DNA of 64,000 bases from Gallalistipes aquisgranensis (GCF_014982715.1 NZ_JADCJY010000001.1:186001-250000), one strand, 5' to 3'; positions 16,605 to 24,886 are shown, counted from the stretch's first letter. The notes: generated from the letters alone by a model not told the origin. Program-made: numbers and translations.

Positions 16605-18155
16605 ATGAAGAAAATAATGATGTTGATCGGCGCAGCGGCTGTGTGGCTGGGCCTTTTCCCTGCTGCGGTTTCCGCCGTGGCGCCCCAGCAGCCCACGGGC
16701 TCCGACAAGTTCCATAAGCCGAGCGAACTGTTCTCGGCCCGGGCCGACGGCCGGGCGCTGTTCGTGGAGCATTTCAAGGCGATCCACTATGTCAATTTCC
16801 CCGTTACGGGTCCGACCCGGATCGAGGCCGCTTTTGCGGGAGAGGTGAACGACTTCCGCATCAGCCCCATGATTCTCGGAATCGAGGGGACGCAGGCCGG
16901 CGGTACGGTCTCCTTCACGCTGCCCGGGCCGGGTTGGTACGTGCTGGAGGTGAACGGCAGGGAGAAGCTGATCCTGCTGGCCGATCCGGTGGAGACCGAC
17001 GTGCCCCGGGTCGGAGATGCGGGTGTGATCTCCGTGCTGGATTACGTGAAGTCCGGTTCGGACGATACCTTGCAGACCGAGGCGCTGCAACGGGCGCTGG
17101 ACGAGGCGTCCCGTACGGGGAAAACGCTCGTCTTTCCGCGGGGAGTGTACCGCACGGGGACCCTTACGGTGGGCAGCAACAGCCGTATCTACCTGGCCGA
17201 AGGGGCGCTGGTCAAGGGGTCGGAGAACCGGGAAGATTATCCTTCGGACGGGAACCGTCCCGAAGCCGACCACATCAACAACAAGGCGAACTATTCGGAC
17301 AACGGCGAGTTCATGACCTTCAGCCGTCTGCTTCTGGTCGACAATGCCGAGAATGTGCGCATCTGGGGCCGGGGTATCATCGACGGCAGCGGTACGGTGA
17401 TCCGGGCGCAGGGCAAGCCGGCCAATCTGATCCGTATCCGCAATTCGAAGGATGTGCTGATCGAAGGCGTGATCCTGCGCGACCCGGCCGCCTGGAACAC
17501 CCATATCCTCCATTCGGAGCGGGTGACGGTGCGCGGGGTGAAGGTGCTCAACGACTTCGCCGTGCCCAATACGGACGGCTTCGATCCCGATGCCTCGCGC
17601 GACGTGCTGATCGAGAACTGTTTCGCCTACTGCAACGACGACAATATCGCCATCAAGACCACCAACAACATGGACCTGTTGCAGGATCTGGAGCGGGTGA
17701 CGGTGCGCGGATGCGTCTTCATCACGCGCAAATCGTCGCTGAAGGTGGGGACCGAGACCAAGGCCGGCCGCATGAGCGACATCCTCTTCGAGGATAACGA
17801 CGTGGTGGAATGCGACCGGGGCATGGCCCTTTACTGTTACGACGGGGCCGCCTTCGAGAATATCCGCTTCGTGAACAACCGCGTCGAACGCAATTTCCCC
17901 GACAACCAGCGCAAGGCGATCCATTTCCAGATTCTGAGCCGTTCGGGCAAGGGACATATCCGGAACGTGCTGTTCAAGGATTGCGCCTTCGACATCATGT
18001 TCCCGAAAGGGGCGTCGATGGCCGGTCTCGATGCGGAACACTGTATCGACGGGGTGACTTTCGACGGGGTGACCGTGGCGGGCAAACCCGTGCGCTCGCT
18101 CTCCGATCTGGGCATGGAGGAACCCCGTTTCGTGAAAAACATACGATTTAAATAG
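16605..18155 (+). CDS. exported glycoside hydrolase family 28-like beta-helix protein
   Basis: A 516-residue secreted beta-helix protein. After the signal peptide (to about AAVSAVA) comes a beta-rich domain (about 50-130, HFKAIHYVNFPVTGPTRIEA). The helix follows with QTEALQRALDEASRTGKTLVFPRGVYRTG, then the aspartate motifs PNTDGFDPD (Asn322, Asp324) and YCNDDNIAIK (Asp345-Asp346), which match GH28. The GHG position reads KSSLKVGTET, lacking the histidine, similar to its upstream neighbour. It probably cleaves a pectic backbone or side-chain linkage; a distant GH49-like role cannot be excluded. It starts 37 bases after the previous GH28 and ends one base before the GH105 start, consistent with a single operon. 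Confidence 0.82.
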   Translation: MKKIMMLIGAAAVWLGLFPAAVSAVAPQQPTGSDKFHKPSELFSARADGRALFVEHFKAIHYVNFPVTGPTRIEAAFAGEVNDFRISPMILGIEGTQAGGTVSFTLPGPGWYVLEVNGREKLILLADPVETDVPRVGDAGVISVLDYVKSGSDDTLQTEALQRALDEASRTGKTLVFPRGVYRTGTLTVGSNSRIYLAEGALVKGSENREDYPSDGNRPEADHINNKANYSDNGEFMTFSRLLLVDNAENVRIWGRGIIDGSGTVIRAQGKPANLIRIRNSKDVLIEGVILRDPAAWNTHILHSERVTVRGVKVLNDFAVPNTDGFDPDASRDVLIENCFAYCNDDNIAIKTTNNMDLLQDLERVTVRGCVFITRKSSLKVGTETKAGRMSDILFEDNDVVECDRGMALYCYDGAAFENIRFVNNRVERNFPDNQRKAIHFQILSRSGKGHIRNVLFKDCAFDIMFPKGASMAGLDAEHCIDGVTFDGVTVAGKPVRSLSDLGMEEPRFVKNIRFK

Positions 18156-18156
18156 G

Positions 18157-19917
18157 ATGCCGATGAAAAAGACGGTTTCGGCGTGTTTGGCGGTGCTGGC
18201 TGCCGCCGCGGTTTGTGCCTCGCCCTCCCGCACGCCATTGGAATGGGCCCGGCTGGTGGCCGACAACGTGGTGGACCGGGTGACTCCCGGGTTCGAATAT
18301 GTGATGCAGGCCCCCTATCCCGACGTGGAGTTCATCGACTTCGGCATCAGTTGTGCGCCGGTGAAAGGAGTGGCCTACGGGCTCACCACGATGCACAGCC
18401 AGGCCGACCAGGAGCATACGTTCGCCGTGGGGCGTACGGCCGGGCTGAAGATATGGATCGACGACGAACTGGTGTTCGAGGGGCGGGGAGCCCGGGAGCT
18501 GCCGATCGTCTTCGACGAGCGGACCTACGAGCTGCCGGAGAGTTTCACCGTGCGGCTCGCTGCGGGAGACCACCGGGTACTGGTCAAGTCGGAATACATG
18601 GGCGACGGAAAATGGCTTTTCCTGCTTCAGGGACCCAATATGTCGCGGTATGCCGAAAAGGGGCAGAAGATCTCCTGTTCGCTGAAAAACTACGCTCCCA
18701 AGGTGACCCATGCCAACTGGCTGGTGCTGGGTACGTTCGAGGGGGATGTCGACACGCCCTGCCCGCCGGAGCGCGAGGACGGGTTTTACCGGGTGTACCG
18801 GAGCGGCGGCCGCCAGTTCGGATGGAACATCCCCCGGATCAATCTGCTGATCGACAACCGCGACGGCGGCAAGTTTTTCAGCTGGAGCTACCATGTGGGC
18901 GGATTCGTCTGGGCGTTGCAGCGGCTGGGAGCCGCGACGGGCGATCCGAAGTACGGCGATTATGCCGCCCGCTGGTGCGACTATGCGCTGGAGACGGTGC
19001 CGCTGGCCGAGTACCAGACCCGCGAGCTGCATGCCGTGCGTTCGATGAATTTCGGGCAGGCCGACCGTCCGATGCTCGACTACTATTCGGCTCCGGCCAT
19101 GCCGTACGTGACGCGTCTGACGGCCGATCCCGATTTTGCGGAGAAAGAGGTCTACGAGGCCCGGGCCCGCAAGGTGGTGGAGTATCTGAAGCACCGTCAG
19201 TTCCGGATCGACGGCATCTTCGCCCGCACCTACACGCGGATACCCTCGATCTGGGTGGACGACATGTTCATGGGGCTGCCCTACCTGGTCTATTGGGCGA
19301 AATATACGGACGACCCGGCGGAACGCGAGGCCCTGCTGGACGATGCCTCGACGCAGGTGCTGACCTTCAACCGCTATCTTTTCGAACCCTCGGCGGGCCT
19401 CTACCGGCAGGCGTGCTATCCTTCGCGTCCGGAGGATAAGGTGCCTTTCTGGTCGCGGGGCAACGGCTGGGCTTTCTGGGCCACGAGCGAGGTGCTGGAG
19501 GCGCTGCCCCGGAACCACAAGAACTACAAGGCGATTCTTTCGATCTACCGGAAACACGCGCAGGGGCTGGTGCGCTGTCAGGACGGCGACGGTTTCTGGC
19601 GCAACGTGCTCGATATGGAGGGTTCGGTGCGCGAGTCGTCCGGCGCCGCCATCTTCACGATGAACCTGGCCCGGGGGATCAACAACGGTTGGCTCTCGCG
19701 TAAGGAGTACGGCCCTGCGGTGGAGAAGGCGTGGGCCGCGCTGACCACCTTCGTCGATGAAAACGGCGATTTCAACGGGGTGAAGGCCGGAACCAATTTC
19801 AGTACCGACCCGATGGATTACGAACGGGTGAAGTTCGTCAAGAGCGATACGCACGGCCTGCTGCCGTTCGTCTTCGCCTGTCTCCAGATGGACCGTTTCT
19901 ATCGGGAGAGGAGATAG
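18157..19917 (+). CDS. GH105/GH88-type unsaturated glucuronyl/rhamnogalacturonyl hydrolase
   Basis: A 586-residue (alpha/alpha)6-barrel enzyme with a Sec signal (MPMKKTVSACLAVLAAAAVCAS) and an unusual N-terminal beta-rich region of roughly 190 residues. The GH105 hallmarks follow: SWSYHVGGFVWAL, IPSIWVDDMFMGLP (catalytic Asp368 or Asp369), FWSRGNGWAFW and ESSGAAIF. GH105 enzymes hydrate and release unsaturated galacturonic acid from rhamnogalacturonan oligosaccharides made by lyases. No lyase is encoded in this operon, so substrates must come from elsewhere in the genome or from other bacteria. A second ATG at 18163 is equally possible as start. Last gene of the pectin operon. Confidence 0.9.
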   Translation: MPMKKTVSACLAVLAAAAVCASPSRTPLEWARLVADNVVDRVTPGFEYVMQAPYPDVEFIDFGISCAPVKGVAYGLTTMHSQADQEHTFAVGRTAGLKIWIDDELVFEGRGARELPIVFDERTYELPESFTVRLAAGDHRVLVKSEYMGDGKWLFLLQGPNMSRYAEKGQKISCSLKNYAPKVTHANWLVLGTFEGDVDTPCPPEREDGFYRVYRSGGRQFGWNIPRINLLIDNRDGGKFFSWSYHVGGFVWALQRLGAATGDPKYGDYAARWCDYALETVPLAEYQTRELHAVRSMNFGQADRPMLDYYSAPAMPYVTRLTADPDFAEKEVYEARARKVVEYLKHRQFRIDGIFARTYTRIPSIWVDDMFMGLPYLVYWAKYTDDPAEREALLDDASTQVLTFNRYLFEPSAGLYRQACYPSRPEDKVPFWSRGNGWAFWATSEVLEALPRNHKNYKAILSIYRKHAQGLVRCQDGDGFWRNVLDMEGSVRESSGAAIFTMNLARGINNGWLSRKEYGPAVEKAWAALTTFVDENGDFNGVKAGTNFSTDPMDYERVKFVKSDTHGLLPFVFACLQMDRFYRERR

Positions 19918-19942
19918 AGAACGGGCCCTTCCGGGTTCCGGA

Positions 19943-19978
19943 CGACGGGAAGATCCGCAACGACGGGTCTTCCCGTCG
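19943..19978. terminator. hairpin terminator between convergent genes
   Basis: An 11-base perfect stem (19943-19953 with 19968-19978) with a 14-base loop lies between the stop of the GH105 gene and the stop of the convergent phospholipase gene. A short TTTAAT follows on the plus strand. It probably ends the pectin operon transcript. Confidence 0.65.
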
Positions 19979-19981
19979 CGT

Positions 19982-20800
19982 TTAATAGAAATCGAGGTTG
20001 CGGGCCTTGATGAAGAGGCCGAAACGGATCATGCTGACGAAATCCTGGTATTCGATCAGGCTTTCGGCCTGTCCCACGTACCACTGGAAGCCGAGGTACT
20101 GGTTGCTGTTTTTGCCTATTTTGAAAGCGAAATTGGTCTGCACCGATCCTTTCCATGACCAGGAGGCTCCCTTGCGGACGGTGATGTCGGTCACGATCCG
20201 TTCGTTGCGCAGGGGCAGCCACGTCACCTTCGCCTCTCCGTAGCCGACGTAGTCCATCAACCGGGGGTTGTCGCTGCGCCACGAGAAGGGAATCCAGCCC
20301 TTGACGGTCAGTTTCCAGTGGCTGTTGAACGAGGTGCTGTAAGCCAGCGAGACGAAGTTCCAGCTCCGGCTCCAGATGCTGTCGCGGCCGTTCGATTCGT
20401 GCTCGACCGTGAGGGAGAAGAAACCTTTCAGGCTGTTCTGGCAGAAGACGGGAACGGAGATGCCGATTCCCGGGTTGTAGTTCAGTTCGGTGAAGGGTTT
20501 CGAATTGCGGAAAATGTCCCAGAAGGCTTTCTGTGTGTAGGAGATGAACAGGTAGGAATCCAGCGGCAGTACGGCATTGGTGAGCCGCTGCCGGAAACTG
20601 ATCTGGTACTTGACGTTCGAATTGAACTTGTCGGGCGTGTGGTTGGTGGGGCAGCCCACCACGGCGTAGTTGTCCTTGTAGATGGAGAAGGAGGGGGTGC
20701 GCTTGAGCTCGGAGAAGAGCGAATCGCGCGGCGTCCCGGCCGGCTGGGCCAGCGAAAGCGTACAACAGAGAAGGGCCGGAAGGAGCGGAAGGTATTTCAT
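19982..20800 (-). CDS. pldA: outer-membrane phospholipase A (OMPLA)
   Basis: A 272-residue outer-membrane beta-barrel phospholipase. The catalytic triad is visible as His134 and Ser136 in EHESNGRDS and Asn148 in SRSWNF. The His-Ser and Ser-Asn spacings (2 and 12) equal those of E. coli OMPLA (His142, Ser144, Asn156). NYNPGIG before the active site and a terminal aromatic residue (Tyr) after a beta strand also fit the family. A Sec signal ends near LSLAQ. OMPLA hydrolyses phospholipids displaced to the outer leaflet and so maintains membrane asymmetry. The gene is monocistronic and divergent from the thioesterase. Confidence 0.93.
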   Translation of the reverse strand: MKYLPLLPALLCCTLSLAQPAGTPRDSLFSELKRTPSFSIYKDNYAVVGCPTNHTPDKFNSNVKYQISFRQRLTNAVLPLDSYLFISYTQKAFWDIFRNSKPFTELNYNPGIGISVPVFCQNSLKGFFSLTVEHESNGRDSIWSRSWNFVSLAYSTSFNSHWKLTVKGWIPFSWRSDNPRLMDYVGYGEAKVTWLPLRNERIVTDITVRKGASWSWKGSVQTNFAFKIGKNSNQYLGFQWYVGQAESLIEYQDFVSMIRFGLFIKARNLDFY

Positions 20801-20819
20801 CGGAGGGATCGGATTTGAC

Positions 20820-20850
20820 TTGGCAAAGTTAGGAAAAAAGAGTATATTTG
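20820..20850 (+). promoter_or_regulatory. Bacteroidota-type promoter for the thioesterase gene
   Basis: TTG (20820-20822) and the exact -7 box TATATTTG (20843-20850) are 20 bases apart, 33 bases upstream of the start. Confidence 0.72.
20824..20831 (-). promoter_or_regulatory. -7 promoter box for pldA
   Basis: TAACTTTG on the minus strand exactly matches TAnnTTTG, 23 bases upstream of the pldA start. It sits between the -33 and -7 elements of the divergent promoter, so the two probably compete for polymerase. Confidence 0.5.
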
Positions 20851-20883
20851 TTCTGTCTTAATCTGTCCTAAAAGGAGGTTGTT

Positions 20884-21606
20884 ATGGGTGAAACAGGCTG
20901 TTATACTTACCGGATCGAGCCGAGAGACGTGGATTTCACGCGGCAGGCGACGCTGATGGCGCTCGGCGACGACATTCTGCATGCGGCGGGCGAGGATGCC
21001 GACCGCAACGGGTTCGGGCTGCGCGTGCTGGGGGCGAACAACGCCTCGTGGGTGCTTTCCCGTTTCGCCGTGGAGATGGAGCGCCGTCCCGCACAGTACG
21101 AGAAACTGCGTGTGGAGACCTGGGTCGGCGACGTGAGCCGTCTGATGACCACCCGTAATTTCCGGGTGCTGGACGAGCAGGGGAACCGGATCGGTGCCGC
21201 GGTCAGCTATTGGGCGATGATCGACCTTTCGTCCCGCCAGCCGCTTGATCTGCGCAACAATCCGGACTACCTGAAAGCCGTGCGCGACGAGCCCTCCCCG
21301 ATCGAGAAGCCGGGCCGTATCGCACGGGTCGAGCCTTCGCGGACGGAGGCGCACCGGGTCGTGTACAGCGACGTGGATTTCAACCGGCATGCCAACAGCA
21401 TGAAATACCTGGAGTGGATGGTCGACATGCTCCCCGTGGAGTGGCACACGGAACGGGTGTGCCGCCGTTATACGCTCAACTTCATGCACGAAGCCCGCTA
21501 CGGCGATCTTCTGGACATCTGTTTCGAGGATGCGCCCGTCTCCCTGTTCGAAGTCCGCAATGCGGAGGGGACGGCGCTCTGCCGTGCCTCGCTGGAGTGG
21601 AAATAG
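20884..21606 (+). CDS. acyl-ACP thioesterase
   Basis: A 240-residue double hot-dog thioesterase of the plant FatA/FatB-related family, which releases free fatty acids from acyl carrier protein. Landmarks: YRIEPRDVDFTRQATLMAL and ASWVLSRFAVEMERRPAQYEKLRVETW in the first hot-dog, and SDVDFNRHANSMKYLEWMVD in the second, corresponding to the Asn/His active-site region. The predicted ribosome-binding site AAAGGAGG, 6-13 bases before the ATG, is unusually strong for a Bacteroidota gene. Free fatty acids from such enzymes feed membrane remodelling in gut anaerobes, which is general knowledge of the family. The downstream gene starts after 72 bases and could be co-transcribed. Confidence 0.9.
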   Translation: MGETGCYTYRIEPRDVDFTRQATLMALGDDILHAAGEDADRNGFGLRVLGANNASWVLSRFAVEMERRPAQYEKLRVETWVGDVSRLMTTRNFRVLDEQGNRIGAAVSYWAMIDLSSRQPLDLRNNPDYLKAVRDEPSPIEKPGRIARVEPSRTEAHRVVYSDVDFNRHANSMKYLEWMVDMLPVEWHTERVCRRYTLNFMHEARYGDLLDICFEDAPVSLFEVRNAEGTALCRASLEWK

Positions 21607-21678
21607 GCGTTCCCGCCCGGGCATGAACGGAATTTCTGCCGGACCATACCGGCGGCAGGATCGACATATATCGGAATC

Positions 21679-22557
21679 ATGGAAAACAAAGAATCGACTA
21701 TTCGCCTCATCTATCCGCAGTGGCAGGGCGGAATCGTGGACCGTTGGATGCCGGATATTCCGGCCGACGACGCATCGAGAGGATACTGGCTGGGCGCACA
21801 GTTGCTGAAAATGCTCGCCCCGGAGAGTGACCGGAAGACGGTCGAGGTACCCGTGTCGATGGATGTGGGTGACCGAAAGACGGAGAGAGGAATCAGTGCC
21901 CGCCGGGTTATCCTCGAACAGACGAAGACAGCCCTCGCGCTGCTGCGCGAAAACGCCCCGGGGCGGATCGTCACGCTCGGCGGTGAATGTTCTGTGAGTG
22001 TCGTCCCTTTTACGTATCTGATGGAAAGGTATCCGGACGACGTGGCCGTAATCTGGCTCGACGCACATCCGGATATCAACCTGCCCGGCGATGAGTACGA
22101 GGGGTATCATGCGATGGCCCTGACAGCTTGTCTCGGGATGGGCGACGAGGAGATCGTAGGTCTATTGCCGGGCCGGGCGGATGCTTCACGGGTGTTGATC
22201 GTGGGCTTGCGGGCATGGGAAGCGAACGGCGGAACGCGGGAACGTCAGCAGGTTTTCGGAATAAGAAGCCTCGCGCCGGCCGAGGTGGCCGCGGACAGCC
22301 GGGCCGTACTGGAGTGGTTGCGAGGTACCGGAGTCTCCCGGGTGGTCATCCATCTCGACCTGGATGTGCTCGATCCTGCAGAGATCGTCGCCGGAGTGGG
22401 GGTGGAGCCGGACGGTATGAAGATGGAACAGGTGGCGAGGGTCATCGAGGATGTGGCCGCTACGTACGACGTGGTTGGGCTCACGGTGGCCGAGCCGATG
22501 CCCCGGATTGCGATTAAAATCAGAAATTTGCTGGCTCGGTTGCCTTTGCTGAAGTAG
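21679..22557 (+). CDS. arginase/agmatinase-fold (ureohydrolase) protein, atypical metal site
   Basis: A 292-residue ureohydrolase-fold protein. The metal-binding motifs DAHPDIN (Asp128, His130, Asp132) and HLDLDVLDP (Asp227, Asp229) are intact, and AEPMPR near the C-terminus matches the family's last glutamate motif. The first motif, GGDHS in arginases, reads GGECS (Cys104), so the histidine ligand of one Mn ion is replaced by cysteine. This argues against a classical arginase. It may be a divergent agmatinase or formiminoglutamase-like hydrolase, or use another metal. The substrate is not predictable from sequence. Codon use looks a little less GC-biased than in neighbours. It follows the thioesterase by 72 bases. 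Confidence 0.75.
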   Translation: MENKESTIRLIYPQWQGGIVDRWMPDIPADDASRGYWLGAQLLKMLAPESDRKTVEVPVSMDVGDRKTERGISARRVILEQTKTALALLRENAPGRIVTLGGECSVSVVPFTYLMERYPDDVAVIWLDAHPDINLPGDEYEGYHAMALTACLGMGDEEIVGLLPGRADASRVLIVGLRAWEANGGTRERQQVFGIRSLAPAEVAADSRAVLEWLRGTGVSRVVIHLDLDVLDPAEIVAGVGVEPDGMKMEQVARVIEDVAATYDVVGLTVAEPMPRIAIKIRNLLARLPLLK

Positions 22558-22690
22558 TGAGGGGGAGGCGATGGCCTTCCCTGTTCCGTGTAATGAGGGA
22601 TGCGGTATAAAAGGTCGGAATTTCCGCTGTATCGGAGAGTCTTCCGTCGCTGACGGGAGGGGCTGTCGATGCTTCTCGCTTTAATAATTT

Positions 22691-22722
22691 CACCCCCGTC
22701 AGAACGAACTCTGACGGGGGTG
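22691..22722. terminator. strong hairpin between convergent genes
   Basis: A 13-base perfect stem (22691-22703 with 22710-22722, 6-base loop) lies between the stops of the arginase-fold gene and the convergent Gfo/Idh/MocA gene. The flanks are only moderately T-rich on either strand, so termination efficiency is uncertain, but position and stability fit a shared terminator. The rest of the 217-base gap shows nothing else. Confidence 0.65.
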
Positions 22723-22774
22723 ACGATCATTTTCGGGGATTTATTCGGAGGGTCCCCTTTGTCCGGAAGACCGT

Positions 22775-24130
22775 TTAGTATTTGAAAATCTTGCCTCCGG
22801 CGATAACCTCCTGATGCTCTTCGTCGAACTCTACGTACTGTTTCGTGCGCAGGGCGGCGTTGACCATGATGCAGGCGGTCGAGTGGTCGTAAGCGGCGCC
22901 GACGGGGGCGTTGGGCTGTTTGCGGCTGCGCACGCACTCCATCCAGTTTTGCATGTGGAGCGAGGTGAGCGGGTCGCCGCCCATATTCGCTTCGGAGGCT
23001 GCCTTGATGCCTTCCAGCTTGATTTCGGGCAGCTTGTTCTCCTTCAGGCCCATCTTTTCGGCATGGGCCTTGGTCAGGTAACCGTTCGAGGAGATCATGT
23101 TGGTGTCGAGGTTCAGCTCGCCGCCGTTCGAATAGTAGATCTCCTTCACACCGCCGGCCGAGTTGGTGAAACGCGAAGAGTAGAGCACCTGGAAACCCTT
23201 GTTGGGATCGTCCGTGGGACCGTAGTCCATCACGGCGGTCATGGTGTCGTAGTTGGTGCGTCCGTCTTTCCAGAGATAGATGTTGCCGTTCGCCGTCACG
23301 CTGCGCGGGTGGTGCAGGCCGGTGAACCAGTGCACGGTGTCGATCTGGTGAGCCATCCACTGTCCGGGAATACCCGACGAAAAGGGCCAGAACAGACGGT
23401 ATTCGAGGTATTTGCGGGGATCGAAATCCTGATAGGGCCGGTTGCACAGGTAGCGCGTCCAGTCCAGATCCTCCTTCTTGCATTTGGGAACGAGGGTCGG
23501 CCTTCTCCAACGGTCGGGCTGATTGACGTTCCAGGTCATTTCGCACATCACGATGTCGCCGAACTTGCCGCTGCGGATGAAGTCGTTGGCTGCGTGGTAG
23601 TTCGGACCGCTGCGGCGCTGCGAGCCCATCTGGAAGATGACGCCGGCTTTCTCCACGGCCTTGCGGGCGGCGCGGTTGTCCTCCATCGTCTCGGCGAAGG
23701 GTTTTTCCACGTACATGTCACGGCCGGCTTCGGCGGCCTCGATGGCGTGCACGGCGTGCTGGAAGTCGGCGGTGGAGATGATGACCGCGTCGATGTCCTT
23801 ATCCTTGTAAAGGGCCTCGTTATTGACGTACTGGCGCATCGAGTGGCCCAGTTTCCCTTCGAGATAACGTCCTCCCTCTTCGCGGCGCAGCTTCCAGATG
23901 TCGGATACGCCGACGATGTCGAAATTCAGTTTGTCTTTGTGGTTGAGGAAGCAGGGCAGCAGCGTGGCGCGGAAACGGTCGGAAAAGCCGACTACACCCA
24001 CGTTCACGCGGTCGTTTGCACCCTTGACCCGTGCATAGCTCTTGTTGCTCAGGGCAACGCCGCCCAGCATCAGCCCGGCGGAGGCGAGACCTGCCTGTTT
24101 GATGAAGTCTCTTCTTGTGATCTTGCTCAT
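22775..24130 (-). CDS. Tat-exported Gfo/Idh/MocA-family sugar oxidoreductase
   Basis: A 451-residue NAD(P)-dependent dehydrogenase. The N-terminus is a classic Tat signal (KITRRDFIKQAG, Arg6-Arg7), so it is exported folded with its cofactor. A Rossmann domain begins at RVNVGVVGFSD. The family motif EKP (in MYVEKPFAE) carries the catalytic-region lysine, and the C-terminal domain has W..HQIDTVHWFTG with a conserved histidine. Homologues in gut Bacteroidota oxidise glycosides to 3-keto sugars or reduce them back. It is the last gene of a three-gene operon, 24 bases after the DUF1080 gene, which supports a role in keto-glycoside metabolism. The substrate sugar is unknown. Confidence 0.87.
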   Translation of the reverse strand: MSKITRRDFIKQAGLASAGLMLGGVALSNKSYARVKGANDRVNVGVVGFSDRFRATLLPCFLNHKDKLNFDIVGVSDIWKLRREEGGRYLEGKLGHSMRQYVNNEALYKDKDIDAVIISTADFQHAVHAIEAAEAGRDMYVEKPFAETMEDNRAARKAVEKAGVIFQMGSQRRSGPNYHAANDFIRSGKFGDIVMCEMTWNVNQPDRWRRPTLVPKCKKEDLDWTRYLCNRPYQDFDPRKYLEYRLFWPFSSGIPGQWMAHQIDTVHWFTGLHHPRSVTANGNIYLWKDGRTNYDTMTAVMDYGPTDDPNKGFQVLYSSRFTNSAGGVKEIYYSNGGELNLDTNMISSNGYLTKAHAEKMGLKENKLPEIKLEGIKAASEANMGGDPLTSLHMQNWMECVRSRKQPNAPVGAAYDHSTACIMVNAALRTKQYVEFDEEHQEVIAGGKIFKY

Positions 24131-24154
24131 GTTCTTACGGTTAGTTTGACTATC

Positions 24155-24886
24155 TTAGAGTTCCTTGATTTTGATGTTCTTGAACGAAACCTTTTTCCCG
24201 TGGTCCTGCAGCAGGATGTATCCCTCTTCGGCCATGCCGAAACCGTCGCGCTTGCTGAACTTGCTGCGGGCCACGCCCTCTTTCCACTGCTGGCTGCCGC
24301 GTTCGTACTCCAGGATTTTCTTGCCGTTGAGGTAGTGGGTCACCCGGTTGCCGTTCACCACGATGCGGGCCGTGTTCCACTCGCCGGCTTTGGCCGGGGT
24401 TTTGATCTCGGCGGGGAAGATGTCGTAGAGCGCTCCCAGCTGCCGGTTGCCGTCGTGTCCCAGCTTGGCATCGGGATGAAGCAGGTTGTCCAGCACCTGG
24501 TATTCGCAGGCCACGTTCGAGATTTTACCGCTCTTGTCCTCGGTGATGAAATACTTGATGCCGCTGTTGGCGCCGTCCGTGTAGAGGAAATCGACCGAGA
24601 GTTCGAAGTTCTTGTACTTGCGGTCGGTGACGATGTCGCCCACTGACGTCTTGTTGTTATTGTCGGCGATGGTGAGCGTGCCGTTTTCCACGGTCCAGCC
24701 GGTCGCAGGCACAGGACCGCCCTTGATGCTTTTCCATCCGTTTTTGCTCTTTCCGTCCCAGAGCAGTTTCCACCCCTGTTTCTGTTCCTTCGTGGTCAGC
24801 GTGTTGTCCGCTCCCTTTCCTTTTGCCGAGGCTCCGGCGCACAGAAGCGTGCACAGGGTGACCACGGCGATGCGTTTCAGATTCAT
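24155..24886 (-). CDS. DUF1080 (3-keto-disaccharide hydrolase-like) exported protein
   Basis: A 243-residue protein with a Sec signal peptide (cut near GASAKG) and one concanavalin-like DUF1080 domain (PF06439). Typical elements are WKLLWDGKSKNGWKS, the GDIVTDRKYKNFELSVDFL strand and the NSGIKYF motif, then EYQVLDN and a C-terminal EGYILLQDHG..VSFKNIKIKEL. DUF1080 proteins hydrolyse or eliminate 3-keto glycosides and are commonly paired with Gfo/Idh/MocA dehydrogenases, as here. It lies between an isomerase-like gene (42-base gap) and the dehydrogenase (24-base gap). Periplasmic location is inferred from the signal peptide. Confidence 0.87.
   Translation of the reverse strand: MNLKRIAVVTLCTLLCAGASAKGKGADNTLTTKEQKQGWKLLWDGKSKNGWKSIKGGPVPATGWTVENGTLTIADNNNKTSVGDIVTDRKYKNFELSVDFLYTDGANSGIKYFITEDKSGKISNVACEYQVLDNLLHPDAKLGHDGNRQLGALYDIFPAEIKTPAKAGEWNTARIVVNGNRVTHYLNGKKILEYERGSQQWKEGVARSKFSKRDGFGMAEEGYILLQDHGKKVSFKNIKIKEL

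Noticed and set aside
11651-16777. Open frame of more than 1,700 codons on the minus strand opposite the GH2 and GH28 genes
   Set aside because: It mirrors plus-strand genes with strong family motifs and signal peptides. GC-rich codon choice avoids TTA, CTA and TCA, which leaves antisense frames free of stops. Its translation is low-complexity (rich in His, Arg, Gly, Pro) with no domain.
22558-22690. Possible tRNA or small RNA gene in the gap after the arginase-fold gene
   Set aside because: No T-arm GGTTCGANTCC-type sequence, acceptor stem or other RNA fold could be found; the hairpin downstream is better explained as a terminator.
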